The notes under the pieces are model-generated. The model saw only the letters and a program-made list of their open reading frames with translations. It had not been told where the DNA came from and searched no databases. Shown piece after piece: positions 1-6,964 of a stretch of 41,983 nucleotides of DNA (positions are counted from its first letter, which is position 1; each line of letters begins with the position of its first letter). Both the position numbers and the translations under genes were made by a program. The stretch comes from Tyzzerella sp. (GTDB lineage: Bacteria > Bacillota > Clostridia > Lachnospirales > Lachnospiraceae): positions 1 through 41,983 of the forward strand of contig JAFUOS010000011.1 in assembly GCA_017472665.1 (NCBI GenBank), given 5' to 3'.

Positions 1-71
1 CTCTCCTTTCCATCCAGATACAGATTTACAGCATAAATTTTATCCTCAACCGATACTTTTCTTTTAGACAT
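1..71 (-). CDS. IS3-family transposase OrfA, N-terminal fragment (cut by window edge)
   Basis: Reading leftward from the ATG at 71, the frame begins MSKRKVSVEDKIYAVNLYL and is open to the window edge. This is how helix-turn-helix OrfA proteins of IS3/IS150-type elements usually start, with a basic N-terminus and a recognition domain that binds the IS ends. The ribosome binding site AGGAGGGAG lies at 80-88 with normal spacing. It falls inside one arm of the IS terminal hairpin (75-89 / 123-137), which could limit translation when transcription enters from outside. Only about 23 residues are visible, so the family call is moderate. Confidence 0.6.
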   Translation of the reverse strand, partial: MSKRKVSVEDKIYAVNLYLDGKE

Positions 72-74
72 AAA

Positions 75-137
75 ATATGCTCCCTCCTAAGTGACAAATT
101 TTTATTATTTCACTTGTCTACCTAGAAGGGAGCATAT
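75..137 (-). repeat. Inverted repeat at the IS end that covers the transposase RBS
   Basis: Arms 75-89 and 123-137 are complementary over 15 positions, 14 Watson-Crick pairs plus one G-U in the leftward transcript, with a 33-nt loop. The inner arm contains the AGGAGG of the transposase gene. Such RBS-masking terminal hairpins are known from several other IS elements as protection against read-through transcription. That role is inferred here. Confidence 0.7.
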
Positions 138-206
138 CAGTCTACTGGAGTAACAGCCCTTTTTGTCTGCAGTCTGAAATCCCTTCCAGCTAGGGAGCCA
201 TTTTAT

Positions 207-740
207 TTAGTATAAAGGTTTCAATGCCTTAACTGCATTTTCTAAAACACGAATGATAGTTTCAGTATCCGCAGTTGGATTACTAAGACTGGCATTGTAA
301 GCACCATGAATACAGTAAGAGAGTAGAATATTCTTTTCAATATCATTTTCGTATTCAGGATATTTGGCATAAATTAATTTCTTAATGATTGTTTCTAAAT
401 GAATTGCCAGATGACTTTGGTTCTTGCCGGAAAATATAATTTTGATTTGTGGCATATAATTAGCAAAAGCTAAAGTGACTTCTCGCGTAAATGCTTCCGG
501 GTTGGTAAAAGTATAATCGAAATCCCTTGGAATACTTGAGATAATTGAAAGAACCAATTCATATTCTAATGCATCAGATAATGCGTAAATATCTTCGTAG
601 TGTGAATAAAATGTAGATTTATTGATATACGCAATTTCGCACAACTCTTTGACAGAAATTTTTTCCAAAGATTTTTTGGTGCGAAGTTTTATAAAGGCTT
701 CTTTAATTGCCTTTCGAGTCTTTTCAATTCTTTTATCCAT
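207..740 (-). CDS. TetR/AcrR-family transcriptional regulator
   Basis: A TetR-type DNA-binding protein of 177 residues. The N-terminal ~50 residues carry the TetR helix-turn-helix, with SVKELCEIAYINKSTFYSHY as the recognition region. The rest is the ligand-binding and dimerisation part, whose ligand cannot be read from sequence. The start is put at the internal ATG at 740 (MDKRIEKTRK) because GGAG lies six bases upstream. An upstream in-frame start adding seven residues has no such site. It is transcribed away from the GH13 gene at 897, so it probably represses itself and perhaps that glycosidase through the shared intergenic region. A candidate operator AACG-N4-CGTT lies at 760-771. Confidence 0.88.
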   Translation of the reverse strand: MDKRIEKTRKAIKEAFIKLRTKKSLEKISVKELCEIAYINKSTFYSHYEDIYALSDALEYELVLSIISSIPRDFDYTFTNPEAFTREVTLAFANYMPQIKIIFSGKNQSHLAIHLETIIKKLIYAKYPEYENDIEKNILLSYCIHGAYNASLSNPTADTETIIRVLENAVKALKPLY

Positions 741-759
741 AGAATTCTCCAAATAAAAC

Positions 760-771
760 AACGTTTTCGTT
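760..771. promoter_or_regulatory. Candidate TetR operator (AACG-N4-CGTT)
   Basis: A short perfect dyad AACGTTTTCGTT sits just upstream of the TetR start and between the divergent genes. A second dyad, ATAGAC/GTCTAT, lies at 842-868 just downstream of the GH13 promoter. Either could be the operator. The assignment rests only on position and symmetry. Confidence 0.35.
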
Positions 772-809
772 AAAAAGGTGTTTATCCACCAAACATAGAA
801 AAAAGTTGG

Positions 810-838
810 TAGACATTATCATTTAATTTAGTTATTAT
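810..838 (+). promoter_or_regulatory. Sigma-A-type promoter of the GH13 gene
   Basis: TAGACA at 810-815 and TATTAT at 833-838 are separated by exactly 17 bases, about 60 bases before the GH13 start. The dyad at 842-868 covers the expected transcription start, so a repressor there would block initiation. Confidence 0.6.
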
Positions 839-896
839 ATTATAGACGGGAAAACAACCGTTGTCTATTATTTTTTGAAACTAGGGGGCAGAAAAC

Positions 897-2567
897 ATGG
901 CGTGGTATGATGAGGCAATATTTTATCACATTTATCCATTGGGGCTTACAGGAGCACCGAAACAGAATTCTTATGGAGAACCGGTACATCGGTTAAATAC
1001 ATTACTTCCATGGATTTCGCATATTAAAGAAATCGGATGTAATGCAATTTATATTGGACCGCTTTTCGAATCGGTAGGGCATGGCTATGAAACGACAGAT
1101 TATAAAAAATTGGACAGCAGACTTGGAACGAATGAGGATTTGACTAATTTTGTAGCAGAATGTCATAAACAGGGGATTAGAGTAATTTTAGATGGAGTGT
1201 TTAATCACACAGGTCGTGATTTCTTTGCATTTCAGGATATTAAACACAATAGAGAAAATTCACAGTACAAAGACTGGTACTGCAATGTAAACTTTTTTGG
1301 AAATAACTCATTTAATGACGGATTTTCCTACGAAAATTGGGGAGGGTATGACCTTCTGGCAAAATTCAACCAGCACAATCCGGCAGTGAAGGATTATATC
1401 TGTGATGTAATTCGCTTCTGGGTAAGAGAATTTGATATTGACGGTATTCGACTGGATGCAGCGGACGTTATGGATTTTGAGTACATGAAAGCACTTCGTC
1501 ATGTGGCAAATGAAGTGAAACCAGAGTTTTGGCTCATGGGTGAGGTAATTCATGGAAACTATTCACGCTGGGTAAACGAAGGAACTCTTCATTCGGTTAC
1601 AAACTATATGCTTCACAAAGCATTATATTCCGCTCACAACGAGCACAACTACTTTGAAGTAGCTCACACCATCAAATATGTCAGCGACATGGTTGGGAAC
1701 AATTTGAATCTTTACACTTTCGTAGACAATCATGATGTAGAACGTATCTATACAAAACTGAAAAATAAAGCACATTTTGTACCGGTACATGTGATGCTTT
1801 ATACATTGCCAGGAATACCATCTCTTTACTATGGATCTGAGTTTGGGATGGAAGGACGTAAGGAACGTTTCTCGGATGATTCCTTAAGACCAGCATTGAA
1901 TTATGAAGATTATAAGAATTCGGTGGAAACAAATCCTTGTACAAAACTTATTGCTGCTTTGGGTAAAATTCGCCAGAATACACCGACGCTTATGTTTGGG
2001 GATTATAAAGAATTGGAGTTGCAGACAACATATTTTGCATATGCGAGAGTTTTAGATGGAAAATATGTGATTACAACAGTGAATAATGGAGACAATGATG
2101 TTTCCATGAATCTGGAAGCGGGATGTTCGGCAGAATATGTTGGCGCATTGACAGGAGAGAGAGTAGCTGTAAACGGTGGTCGCATTCAGGTGAGAGTACT
2201 TGCTAACTTTGGGGAAATCTGGATTCCTTCAGAACTCTGTAACGAAAGCTTTGCGCCGATTAAAACTGTGGAAATTGAGAAAGCAGCAGAACCAGAGAAA
2301 GAAGAAATTGTAAAAGTGGAAGTTCCTAAAGTAAAACCACTCGAGCAGCCGAAAGCAGAGTCTGTAGAAGTAAAGGAAGAAAAGAAGCCTGAAAAAGTAG
2401 TCGTAGACTGGAACAAGTCCTATGAAGATATGTCTGTAGAAGAACTTCAGGAAACGATTCTCGAAAAAATGAGAAGAAACGGTCCGGTAACAGACTATAT
2501 GATAGGAACTGTTAGAGAAAATACACACCATGGTTCATTGGTAACTTGGGTTAGAAGTTTTGGGTAA
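897..2567 (+). CDS. GH13-family alpha-glucosidase / alpha-amylase with C-terminal tail
   Basis: A glycoside hydrolase of family 13, acting on alpha-glucosidic bonds of malto-oligosaccharides or starch fragments. All four GH13 signatures are visible: DGVFNH (99-104), GIRLDAAD with nucleophile Asp187, the acid/base Glu216 in GEVIHG, and FVDNHD with His279-Asp280. There is no signal peptide, so the enzyme should be cytoplasmic and act on imported maltodextrin. The catalytic part ends near residue 440. It is followed by a Lys/Glu/Val/Pro-rich linker (about 445-500) and a short conserved-looking tail (about 505-556, SYEDMSVEELQETILEKMRR) not explained by GH13. The start is supported by AGGGGGCAG upstream. 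The divergent TetR gene is the likely regulator. Exact substrate is not determinable. Confidence 0.9.
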   Translation: MAWYDEAIFYHIYPLGLTGAPKQNSYGEPVHRLNTLLPWISHIKEIGCNAIYIGPLFESVGHGYETTDYKKLDSRLGTNEDLTNFVAECHKQGIRVILDGVFNHTGRDFFAFQDIKHNRENSQYKDWYCNVNFFGNNSFNDGFSYENWGGYDLLAKFNQHNPAVKDYICDVIRFWVREFDIDGIRLDAADVMDFEYMKALRHVANEVKPEFWLMGEVIHGNYSRWVNEGTLHSVTNYMLHKALYSAHNEHNYFEVAHTIKYVSDMVGNNLNLYTFVDNHDVERIYTKLKNKAHFVPVHVMLYTLPGIPSLYYGSEFGMEGRKERFSDDSLRPALNYEDYKNSVETNPCTKLIAALGKIRQNTPTLMFGDYKELELQTTYFAYARVLDGKYVITTVNNGDNDVSMNLEAGCSAEYVGALTGERVAVNGGRIQVRVLANFGEIWIPSELCNESFAPIKTVEIEKAAEPEKEEIVKVEVPKVKPLEQPKAESVEVKEEKKPEKVVVDWNKSYEDMSVEELQETILEKMRRNGPVTDYMIGTVRENTHHGSLVTWVRSFG

Positions 2568-2572
2568 ATAAT

Positions 2573-2626
2573 AAGATATATCCTGAAGCGGAAGTCAATG
2601 GAGCGTTGGAGTGAAGGATATATCTT
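2573..2626. repeat. Stem-loop after the GH13 gene
   Basis: AAGATATATCCT (2573-2584) and AGGATATATCTT (2615-2626) form a perfect 12-bp stem around a 30-nt loop. It begins five bases after the GH13 stop. The following AATTTCTTCG is only weakly T-rich, so terminator activity is possible but not convincing. The loop contains GAAGCGGA and TGGAGCG, words also present at the base of the long repeats at 9858 and 16955. Confidence 0.55.
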
Positions 2627-2748
2627 AATTTCTTCGTCCGTTTATGAGTTCAACAAATTCCCATTTGCCAAACTGAATCTGATGAAACATAGCAAATATG
2701 CTTTCTAGTTGGCAAAAAAAGATATACAAAAAGGTTTAAGAGAATAGA

Positions 2749-2777
2749 TTGCTAAAATGGCTTTCAATCGGTATAAT
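2749..2777 (+). promoter_or_regulatory. Promoter of niaR
   Basis: TTGCTA (2749-2754), a 17-base spacer and TATAAT (2772-2777) lie 30 bases before the chosen niaR start. An in-frame upstream ATG at 2758 would fall inside this promoter, which supports the downstream start. Confidence 0.65.
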
Positions 2778-2807
2778 ATTCTTAAATACCGAAGGAGAGG
2801 GATAAGA

Positions 2808-3362
2808 ATGGCGATAGGTGGACAGGAAAGAAGAGAACAAATTTTAAAAATATTAAAGAATAGTGATAAGCCAGTTGCGGGCACAGAACTTGCAAAACAG
2901 CTTGATGTAAGCAGGCAGGTGATTGTGCAGGATATGGCATTGATTCGCGCAAACGGAATTCAGATTTTGTCTACCAACCGCGGCTATATCATAGACGAAG
3001 AGAAGACAGTCAGTCGTGTGTTTAAGGTGATTCACACCGATGAACAAGTGGAAGAAGAACTCAATCTGTTTGTGGACCTTGGCGGAAAAGTGGAAGATGT
3101 CTTTGTGTTCCATAAAGTGTACGGCGTGATTAAAGCGGAGATGAATATCAAATCCCGCAGGGAAGTGAAGAAATACATGGAAGGGATTTCAACTGGAAAG
3201 TCTACAAACTTGAAAAATTTGACTTCCAATTACCATTATCATACGATTACAGCCGACGATGAGCAGACCCTGGACATGATTCAAGAAGAACTCCGTCAGA
3301 GAGGATTTTTGGCAAAATTACAAGACTATGAGCCTGTTGATTTCTGGGGAGAGAACGCATAA
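2808..3362 (+). CDS. niaR: Niacin-responsive transcriptional repressor NiaR
   Basis: A 184-residue protein with an N-terminal winged helix (about 1-60, helix-turn-helix around AKQLDVSRQVIVQDMALIR) and a C-terminal 3H domain. The 3H domain shows the expected conserved histidines near VIHTDE, VFHKVYG and NYHYH, which in this family bind metal and nicotinic acid. NiaR represses NAD precursor uptake and synthesis genes when niacin is available. No such genes lie beside it here, so it probably acts at distant loci. The ATG at 2808 is chosen because AAGGAGAGG lies at ideal distance. The longer frame to 2757 overlaps the promoter. Confidence 0.88.
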   Translation: MAIGGQERREQILKILKNSDKPVAGTELAKQLDVSRQVIVQDMALIRANGIQILSTNRGYIIDEEKTVSRVFKVIHTDEQVEEELNLFVDLGGKVEDVFVFHKVYGVIKAEMNIKSRREVKKYMEGISTGKSTNLKNLTSNYHYHTITADDEQTLDMIQEELRQRGFLAKLQDYEPVDFWGENA

Positions 3363-3364
3363 TA

Positions 3365-3395
3365 AAAAGCACGGCGAAAACTTCACCGTGCTTTT
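3365..3395. terminator. Bidirectional intrinsic terminator
   Basis: AAAAGCACGG (3365-3374) pairs with CCGTGCTTTT (3386-3395), and GAA/TTC extends the stem past one mismatch. The A-run on the left and T-run on the right let it work for niaR (+) and for the convergent small gene (-). Confidence 0.85.
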
Positions 3396-3397
3396 CA

Positions 3398-3622
3398 TTA
3401 TTTCATTTCTTTGATACTCTGGAATAATTCCATATCCTCTTTTGCAACCTTTAAATTGGTCGAAAATTCTTTTCCATCTGGTCTTTTGATCTGAATCTCA
3501 ATCACGCTGCCTTCTGTGATGCCGTGGGAACCCACCGCATTTAAAAACAGCGGAAATTTCGGATGACGGGATGTAAAGTCTTTCCACATGGATTGAAATT
3601 TCATAAGGTGTGTTAGATTCAT
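3398..3622 (-). CDS. Small conserved protein, function unknown
   Basis: A 74-residue protein with no signal peptide, membrane segment or recognisable catalytic motif. It has a hydrophobic patch near FPLFLNAVG and a basic/acidic C-terminal half (KRPDGKEF, NLKVAKEDMELFQS) that could be a small alpha/beta fold. It lies six bases downstream of the DUF6465 gene on the same strand, so the two probably share a transcript. No strong ribosome binding site precedes either the first ATG (3622) or the next one (MKFQ, 3604), which suggests translational coupling. I do not recognise the family. Confidence 0.65.
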   Translation of the reverse strand: MNLTHLMKFQSMWKDFTSRHPKFPLFLNAVGSHGITEGSVIEIQIKRPDGKEFSTNLKVAKEDMELFQSIKEMK

Positions 3623-3628
3623 AATGAA

Positions 3629-4075
3629 TTAAAACTCTACCTTTCCTGTATCTGTGCCGTTGATTACATAGTAAACAGCAGCTTCTTCAGGTTTTACGTA
3701 TAATGTAATAGTCTTGATGTCTCCAACCTTTTTGCCATTTTCTTTTGTCCAAGCTTTTTTTACAGAAGAGATCATGTCTTTTTCTTCTACTTCTTTTCCA
3801 AAGCATTGTACAAATAAAGAAGTTTTGATTTCTTTCTTAGCAGTAGCTTTTTTTGCTTTTTTTACAACTTCTTTTGTTTCTTCAGCAACTTTGTCTGCAA
3901 CAACGCCAGCTGTTTCTTTTACGTCTTCTACTGCATCCTTTACTTCTTCAGCAACTTTGTCTGCAATTACTTCAGCAACTTCCTTTACATCTTCAACTGC
4001 TTTCTTTACAGATTTTTTTGCTTTTGTAACATCTACTTTATTTTCTGTCTTGTTTACTGTTTTTTTTGTAGCCAC
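3629..4075 (-). CDS. DUF6465 family protein with histone-like basic N-terminal half
   Basis: A 148-residue protein. Residues 1 to about 100 are a low-complexity, helix-forming stretch of Lys, Ala, Val and Glu with repeated units such as VADKVAEE and VEDVKE. This resembles LEA- or H1-like charged segments. Residues about 105-148 form the DUF6465 domain, with SLFVQCFGKEV and ALYV/LYVKPEEAAVYY-like beta strands. No function is established that I know of. The start codon is GTG at 4075, with GGAGG upstream, and the promoter lies at about 4116-4150. A leader hairpin at 4095-4126 could affect expression. Confidence 0.8.
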   Translation of the reverse strand: MATKKTVNKTENKVDVTKAKKSVKKAVEDVKEVAEVIADKVAEEVKDAVEDVKETAGVVADKVAEETKEVVKKAKKATAKKEIKTSLFVQCFGKEVEEKDMISSVKKAWTKENGKKVGDIKTITLYVKPEEAAVYYVINGTDTGKVEF

Positions 4076-4094
4076 GATATAAATACCTCCTAAC

Positions 4095-4126
4095 TATCGC
4101 TTTTTGTTAACACACTACAAGCGATA
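4095..4126 (-). promoter_or_regulatory. Leader hairpin before the DUF6465 gene
   Basis: TATCGCTT (4095-4102) and AAGCGATA (4119-4126) form a perfect 8-bp stem in the transcript leader, with the gene's RBS just downstream. The upstream promoter region has TTGGCA-17-TATGTT and an overlapping extended -10 TGTTACAAT. Function unknown. Confidence 0.4.
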
Positions 4127-4196
4127 TTGTAACATATTTTGGAAAGAAAATGTTGCCAATAATTTTCTAGAAAAAAACGGCATTTTTGGGCATTTT

Positions 4197-5225
4197 TTAT
4201 ATAATGCGGAAATATATTCCATCTCTTCCCATAAAGAAACCTTCGTCCTGCATATCTAGAGGAGCGAGTTTCAGAGAATCCACAATGGAGCTAATGGTGA
4301 TGTCATCCGAATAACGCCCTTGATTATATTGAAAATAGCCGAGAATATCTTTCGGAACACCTAGCTTAATGCGGCGTTTTCTTAAATATTCATCTTTATC
4401 AGAATTTTCAATATTTAGTCCAAAAAGCTCTAGCTCGATTTCCAAATAGCCTTCGATATAATCAATCACGCTGTCGAAAGGTTTGCGGCGGAGTGATTCA
4501 TCGAAAATCTCGCAAATATGGCGATAATATAAAGTCAAGAACTGTTCGCGGTCAAAGGTCATATTTGCCTTTTTGCCTGTAGCAGCATTTCGCAGAATTC
4601 CTTGCAGCTCCCCATGTTTTGTATCAAAGTAAGTCATACATGCCATGGCATAAGAAGGGGATTGTTCGTTTACGGTCTTAATCGCATACACTTGGTTGTA
4701 TGCGTCGTCCAATGCTTTTGGCGCATGGTCGCGTTTTCCAGTAGATTCCCAGATACTCCACTCTCCGCTATATTTCTGATATCCCACAAAAGAGGGTTTC
4801 TTTCTTCCGTCACAGGTCATGGCATCTTTTCCATATACCTGTTCAAAAATCGTCGTATGAAGGAAGTAGTCAATGTTAAATTCTTTCATACTGAAGAGCT
4901 TCGTAAAAATCAATCCAAGATAGTAAGAATTTACACTTTTTTCGCTGGCATCCAGGTATTCAGTAGCAGGAGATTTGATTAAATAACCATCACTAATTTC
5001 TAAATTGGTCTCGACCATGGAAATTTTGGAGATAAATTCCTGAGATCTCTTTTCGTGATGCCATGGAGATAAAAACTGGTTTGGCATACCACAAGTCAGA
5101 ATCGCATGTAATAATTCTAAATTAGTGCATTCTACGATTTTGGATGTGTAGAAGGGCCACTCCATGCCATTGCATCCTGTAATCTCTAGTGCAATTTTAT
5201 AGGTATCATTTTGTGTGAGCTTCAA
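4197..5225 (-). CDS. Hypothetical cytoplasmic protein
   Basis: A 342-residue protein with no signal peptide or membrane helix and no family that I recognise. It is rich in aromatic residues, with acidic and basic patches. The C-terminal half holds a helical segment (DSVIDYIEGYLEIELELFGL) and a basic KRRIKLGVPKDIL stretch. The predicted start is TTG at 5225, preceded by GGTGG. A good promoter (TTGTAA-17-TATAAT) lies upstream. It is monocistronic, separated from the DUF6465 gene by about 120 bases with no clear terminator between them. It might be a nuclease- or phage-abortive-type protein, but nothing in the sequence establishes this. Confidence 0.7.
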   Translation of the reverse strand: MKLTQNDTYKIALEITGCNGMEWPFYTSKIVECTNLELLHAILTCGMPNQFLSPWHHEKRSQEFISKISMVETNLEISDGYLIKSPATEYLDASEKSVNSYYLGLIFTKLFSMKEFNIDYFLHTTIFEQVYGKDAMTCDGRKKPSFVGYQKYSGEWSIWESTGKRDHAPKALDDAYNQVYAIKTVNEQSPSYAMACMTYFDTKHGELQGILRNAATGKKANMTFDREQFLTLYYRHICEIFDESLRRKPFDSVIDYIEGYLEIELELFGLNIENSDKDEYLRKRRIKLGVPKDILGYFQYNQGRYSDDITISSIVDSLKLAPLDMQDEGFFMGRDGIYFRII

Positions 5226-5269
5226 TTGTCCACCAACTTTCTTCTGTAAATTCTATATTTAATACTCTT

Positions 5270-5298
5270 ATTATATTAAATTTTTAGAAAGCTTACAA
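5270..5298 (-). promoter_or_regulatory. Promoter of the hypothetical gene at 4197-5225
   Basis: On the minus strand TTGTAA (5293-5298) and TATAAT (5270-5275) are 17 bases apart, about 45 bases before the TTG start. Confidence 0.65.
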
Positions 5299-5476
5299 TA
5301 TTTAAAAAAGATTTACCATAAAGAAAATGGAGGATTTATTAATTATTCTTATAAGATTTCTTTAAAAATATTTAGAAGTAAATGACTTTCAAAGTTTGCG
5401 TTCTGCGAAAAATCATGCTAGACTATCACTGTTAAAAAAGAAAATAAGCAATTTATATAGAGAAAAGGAGACAGAT

Positions 5477-6886
5477 ATGGGTGGATTTTTTGGTGTAGCA
5501 TCAAAGAAAAATTGTATTTTAGACTTGTTTTATGGCATAGATTACCATTCACACCTGGGAACCAGACGCGGAGGAATGGCAGTATATAATGGAAATGGAT
5601 TCAGCCGTGCGATTCATAATATCGAAAATTCTCCATTTCGTACCAAATTTGAACGAGATGTGGAGGAGATGAAAGGAAATATCGGAATTGGCTGTATTTC
5701 TGATTACGAACCACAGCCACTTTTGATTCAGTCCCATTTGGGAAGCTTTGCAATCACAACAGTTGGCAAAATTAATAATTTAAGAGCATTATTAAAAATT
5801 GTATATGAAAATGGACATACCCATTTCCAAGAGATGAGCGGTGGACAGATTAACGCAACAGAGCTTGTTGCCTCTTTGATTTGCAAGAAAAGTTCCATTG
5901 TGGAAGGCATTCAGTATGTGCAGGAAGTGGTAGATGGTTCCATGACCATCTTGATTATGACAGAGGGAGGAATCTATGCAGCCAGAGACCGTTATGGAAG
6001 AACTCCGGTTGTCATTGGGAAAAAAGAGGATGCATATGCAGTCGCATTCGAAAATTTTGCATATAAGAGTTTAGGATACGACGATTATAAGGAATTAGGA
6101 CCAGCGGAAATCGTTTATATCACACCAGAAAGTGTAGAAACCATTTCTGAGGCTGGAAAAAACATGAAGATTTGTTCTTTCTTATGGGTATATTACGGAT
6201 ATCCATCCGCTTCTTACGAAGGCGTAAACGTAGAAGAAATGCGTTATAAATGCGGTAGTATGCTGGCTAAGAGAGATAAAGATTCTGTAAATCTTGACTT
6301 GGTAGCAGGGGTACCGGATTCCGGGCTTGCCCATGCCATTGGTTATGCAAATGAATCAGGCGCTCCATTTATGAGACCATTTATCAAATATACACCGACT
6401 TGGTCAAGATCCTTCATGCCGACCAATCAGGAGCAAAGAGAACTGGTTGCCAGAATGAAGCTGATTCCGGTTCCGTCATTGATTCAAGATAAGAGCCTGT
6501 TACTCATTGACGATTCCATTGTACGTGGAACCCAATTAAGAGAGACGACGGAGTTCTTATATAACAGTGGAGCAAAAGAGGTGCATGTAAGACCAGCATG
6601 TCCACCATTGTTGTACGGCTGTAAATATTTGAATTTCTCACGTTCCAAATCAGAGTTGGATTTGATTACGCGTCGTGTCATTTTAGACAAAGAAGGAGAA
6701 AATGCAGAAAAGACATTAGAAGAGTATGCAGATCCAAACAGCGACCGTTATGAATATATGTTAGAAGAAATTCGCAAGATACAAAACTTTACGTCGTTAA
6801 GATATCATCGTTTGGATGATTTGGTTGCTTCGATTGGAATCGAACCATGCAAATTGTGTACGTATTGTTTTGATGGAAAAGAATAA
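5477..6886 (+). CDS. PurF-like amidophosphoribosyltransferase homologue lacking the glutaminase cysteine
   Basis: A 469-residue homologue of glutamine PRPP amidotransferase, the first enzyme of purine synthesis. The N-terminal half has the Ntn glutamine amidotransferase fold (GTRRGGMAVYN, RDRYGRTPVVIG). However, the position after Met1 is Gly (MGGFFGVASK) where active enzymes have the nucleophile Cys (MCGIFG). The phosphoribosyltransferase half is intact, with the PRPP loop LLIDDSIVRGTQLRE at about 342-356, and cysteines near the end (CPP, CKLCTYC) recall the Fe-S ligands of Bacillus-type PurF. It may therefore use ammonia or another amide donor, or be regulatory. The start at 5477 is set by AAGGAG. 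No other purine gene is adjacent. The PHP gene follows after 78 bases, with its own promoter. Confidence 0.85.
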   Translation: MGGFFGVASKKNCILDLFYGIDYHSHLGTRRGGMAVYNGNGFSRAIHNIENSPFRTKFERDVEEMKGNIGIGCISDYEPQPLLIQSHLGSFAITTVGKINNLRALLKIVYENGHTHFQEMSGGQINATELVASLICKKSSIVEGIQYVQEVVDGSMTILIMTEGGIYAARDRYGRTPVVIGKKEDAYAVAFENFAYKSLGYDDYKELGPAEIVYITPESVETISEAGKNMKICSFLWVYYGYPSASYEGVNVEEMRYKCGSMLAKRDKDSVNLDLVAGVPDSGLAHAIGYANESGAPFMRPFIKYTPTWSRSFMPTNQEQRELVARMKLIPVPSLIQDKSLLLIDDSIVRGTQLRETTEFLYNSGAKEVHVRPACPPLLYGCKYLNFSRSKSELDLITRRVILDKEGENAEKTLEEYADPNSDRYEYMLEEIRKIQNFTSLRYHRLDDLVASIGIEPCKLCTYCFDGKE

Positions 6887-6901
6887 TACCAAAAGATTAC
6901 A

Positions 6902-6930
6902 TTGCGACTTAGCCTCCTGAGATGTATAAT
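6902..6930 (+). promoter_or_regulatory. Promoter of the PHP gene
   Basis: TTGCGA (6902-6907) and TATAAT (6925-6930) have a 17-base spacer, 35 bases before the ATG. The -10 element lies inside a large dyad (6912-6957). Confidence 0.75.
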
Positions 6931-6957
6931 ATAAATATATTATATAGCAAAGGAGGC
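6912..6957. promoter_or_regulatory. 46-bp dyad spanning -10 element and RBS
   Basis: GCCTCCT (6912-6918) and AGGAGGC (6951-6957) enclose a second perfect arm pair, TATAATATA (6925-6933) and TATATTATA (6936-6944), with symmetrical 6-base gaps. In read-through RNA from the PurF-like gene the outer arm would pair with the RBS. In RNA starting at the local promoter that arm is absent. It could be an operator or a device that silences read-through translation. Confidence 0.55.
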
Positions 6958-6964
6958 CATTTTT

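Larger units (their letters stand above)
1..139 (-). mobile_element. Left end of an IS3-type (IS150-like) insertion sequence, partial
   Basis: The element runs off the left edge of the window. The outer end is placed near 139 because the outward-facing sequence begins TGATATGCTCCCTT and is the outer arm of an inverted repeat with 75-89, next to the first transposase ORF. Only the terminal repeat, the leader and the first codons of that ORF are visible, so the family is inferred from the ORF N-terminus and the exact boundary is uncertain. No target duplication can be checked because the other end is outside the window. Confidence 0.6.

Noticed and set aside
1308-2531. Several minus-strand ORFs opposite the GH13 gene
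   Set aside because: They are shadows of a strongly supported gene, without RBS and with compositions typical of antisense frames.
2664-2716. Terminator from TTTGCCAAACT/AGTTGGCAAA hairpin before niaR
   Set aside because: The run after the stem on the plus strand is A rather than T, and on the minus strand the T-run precedes the stem; the loop is also long.
3398-4075. Plus-strand ORF 3714-4082 opposite DUF6465
   Set aside because: A Ser/Phe/Thr-rich antisense frame of a Lys/Glu/Ala-repeat gene, without an RBS.
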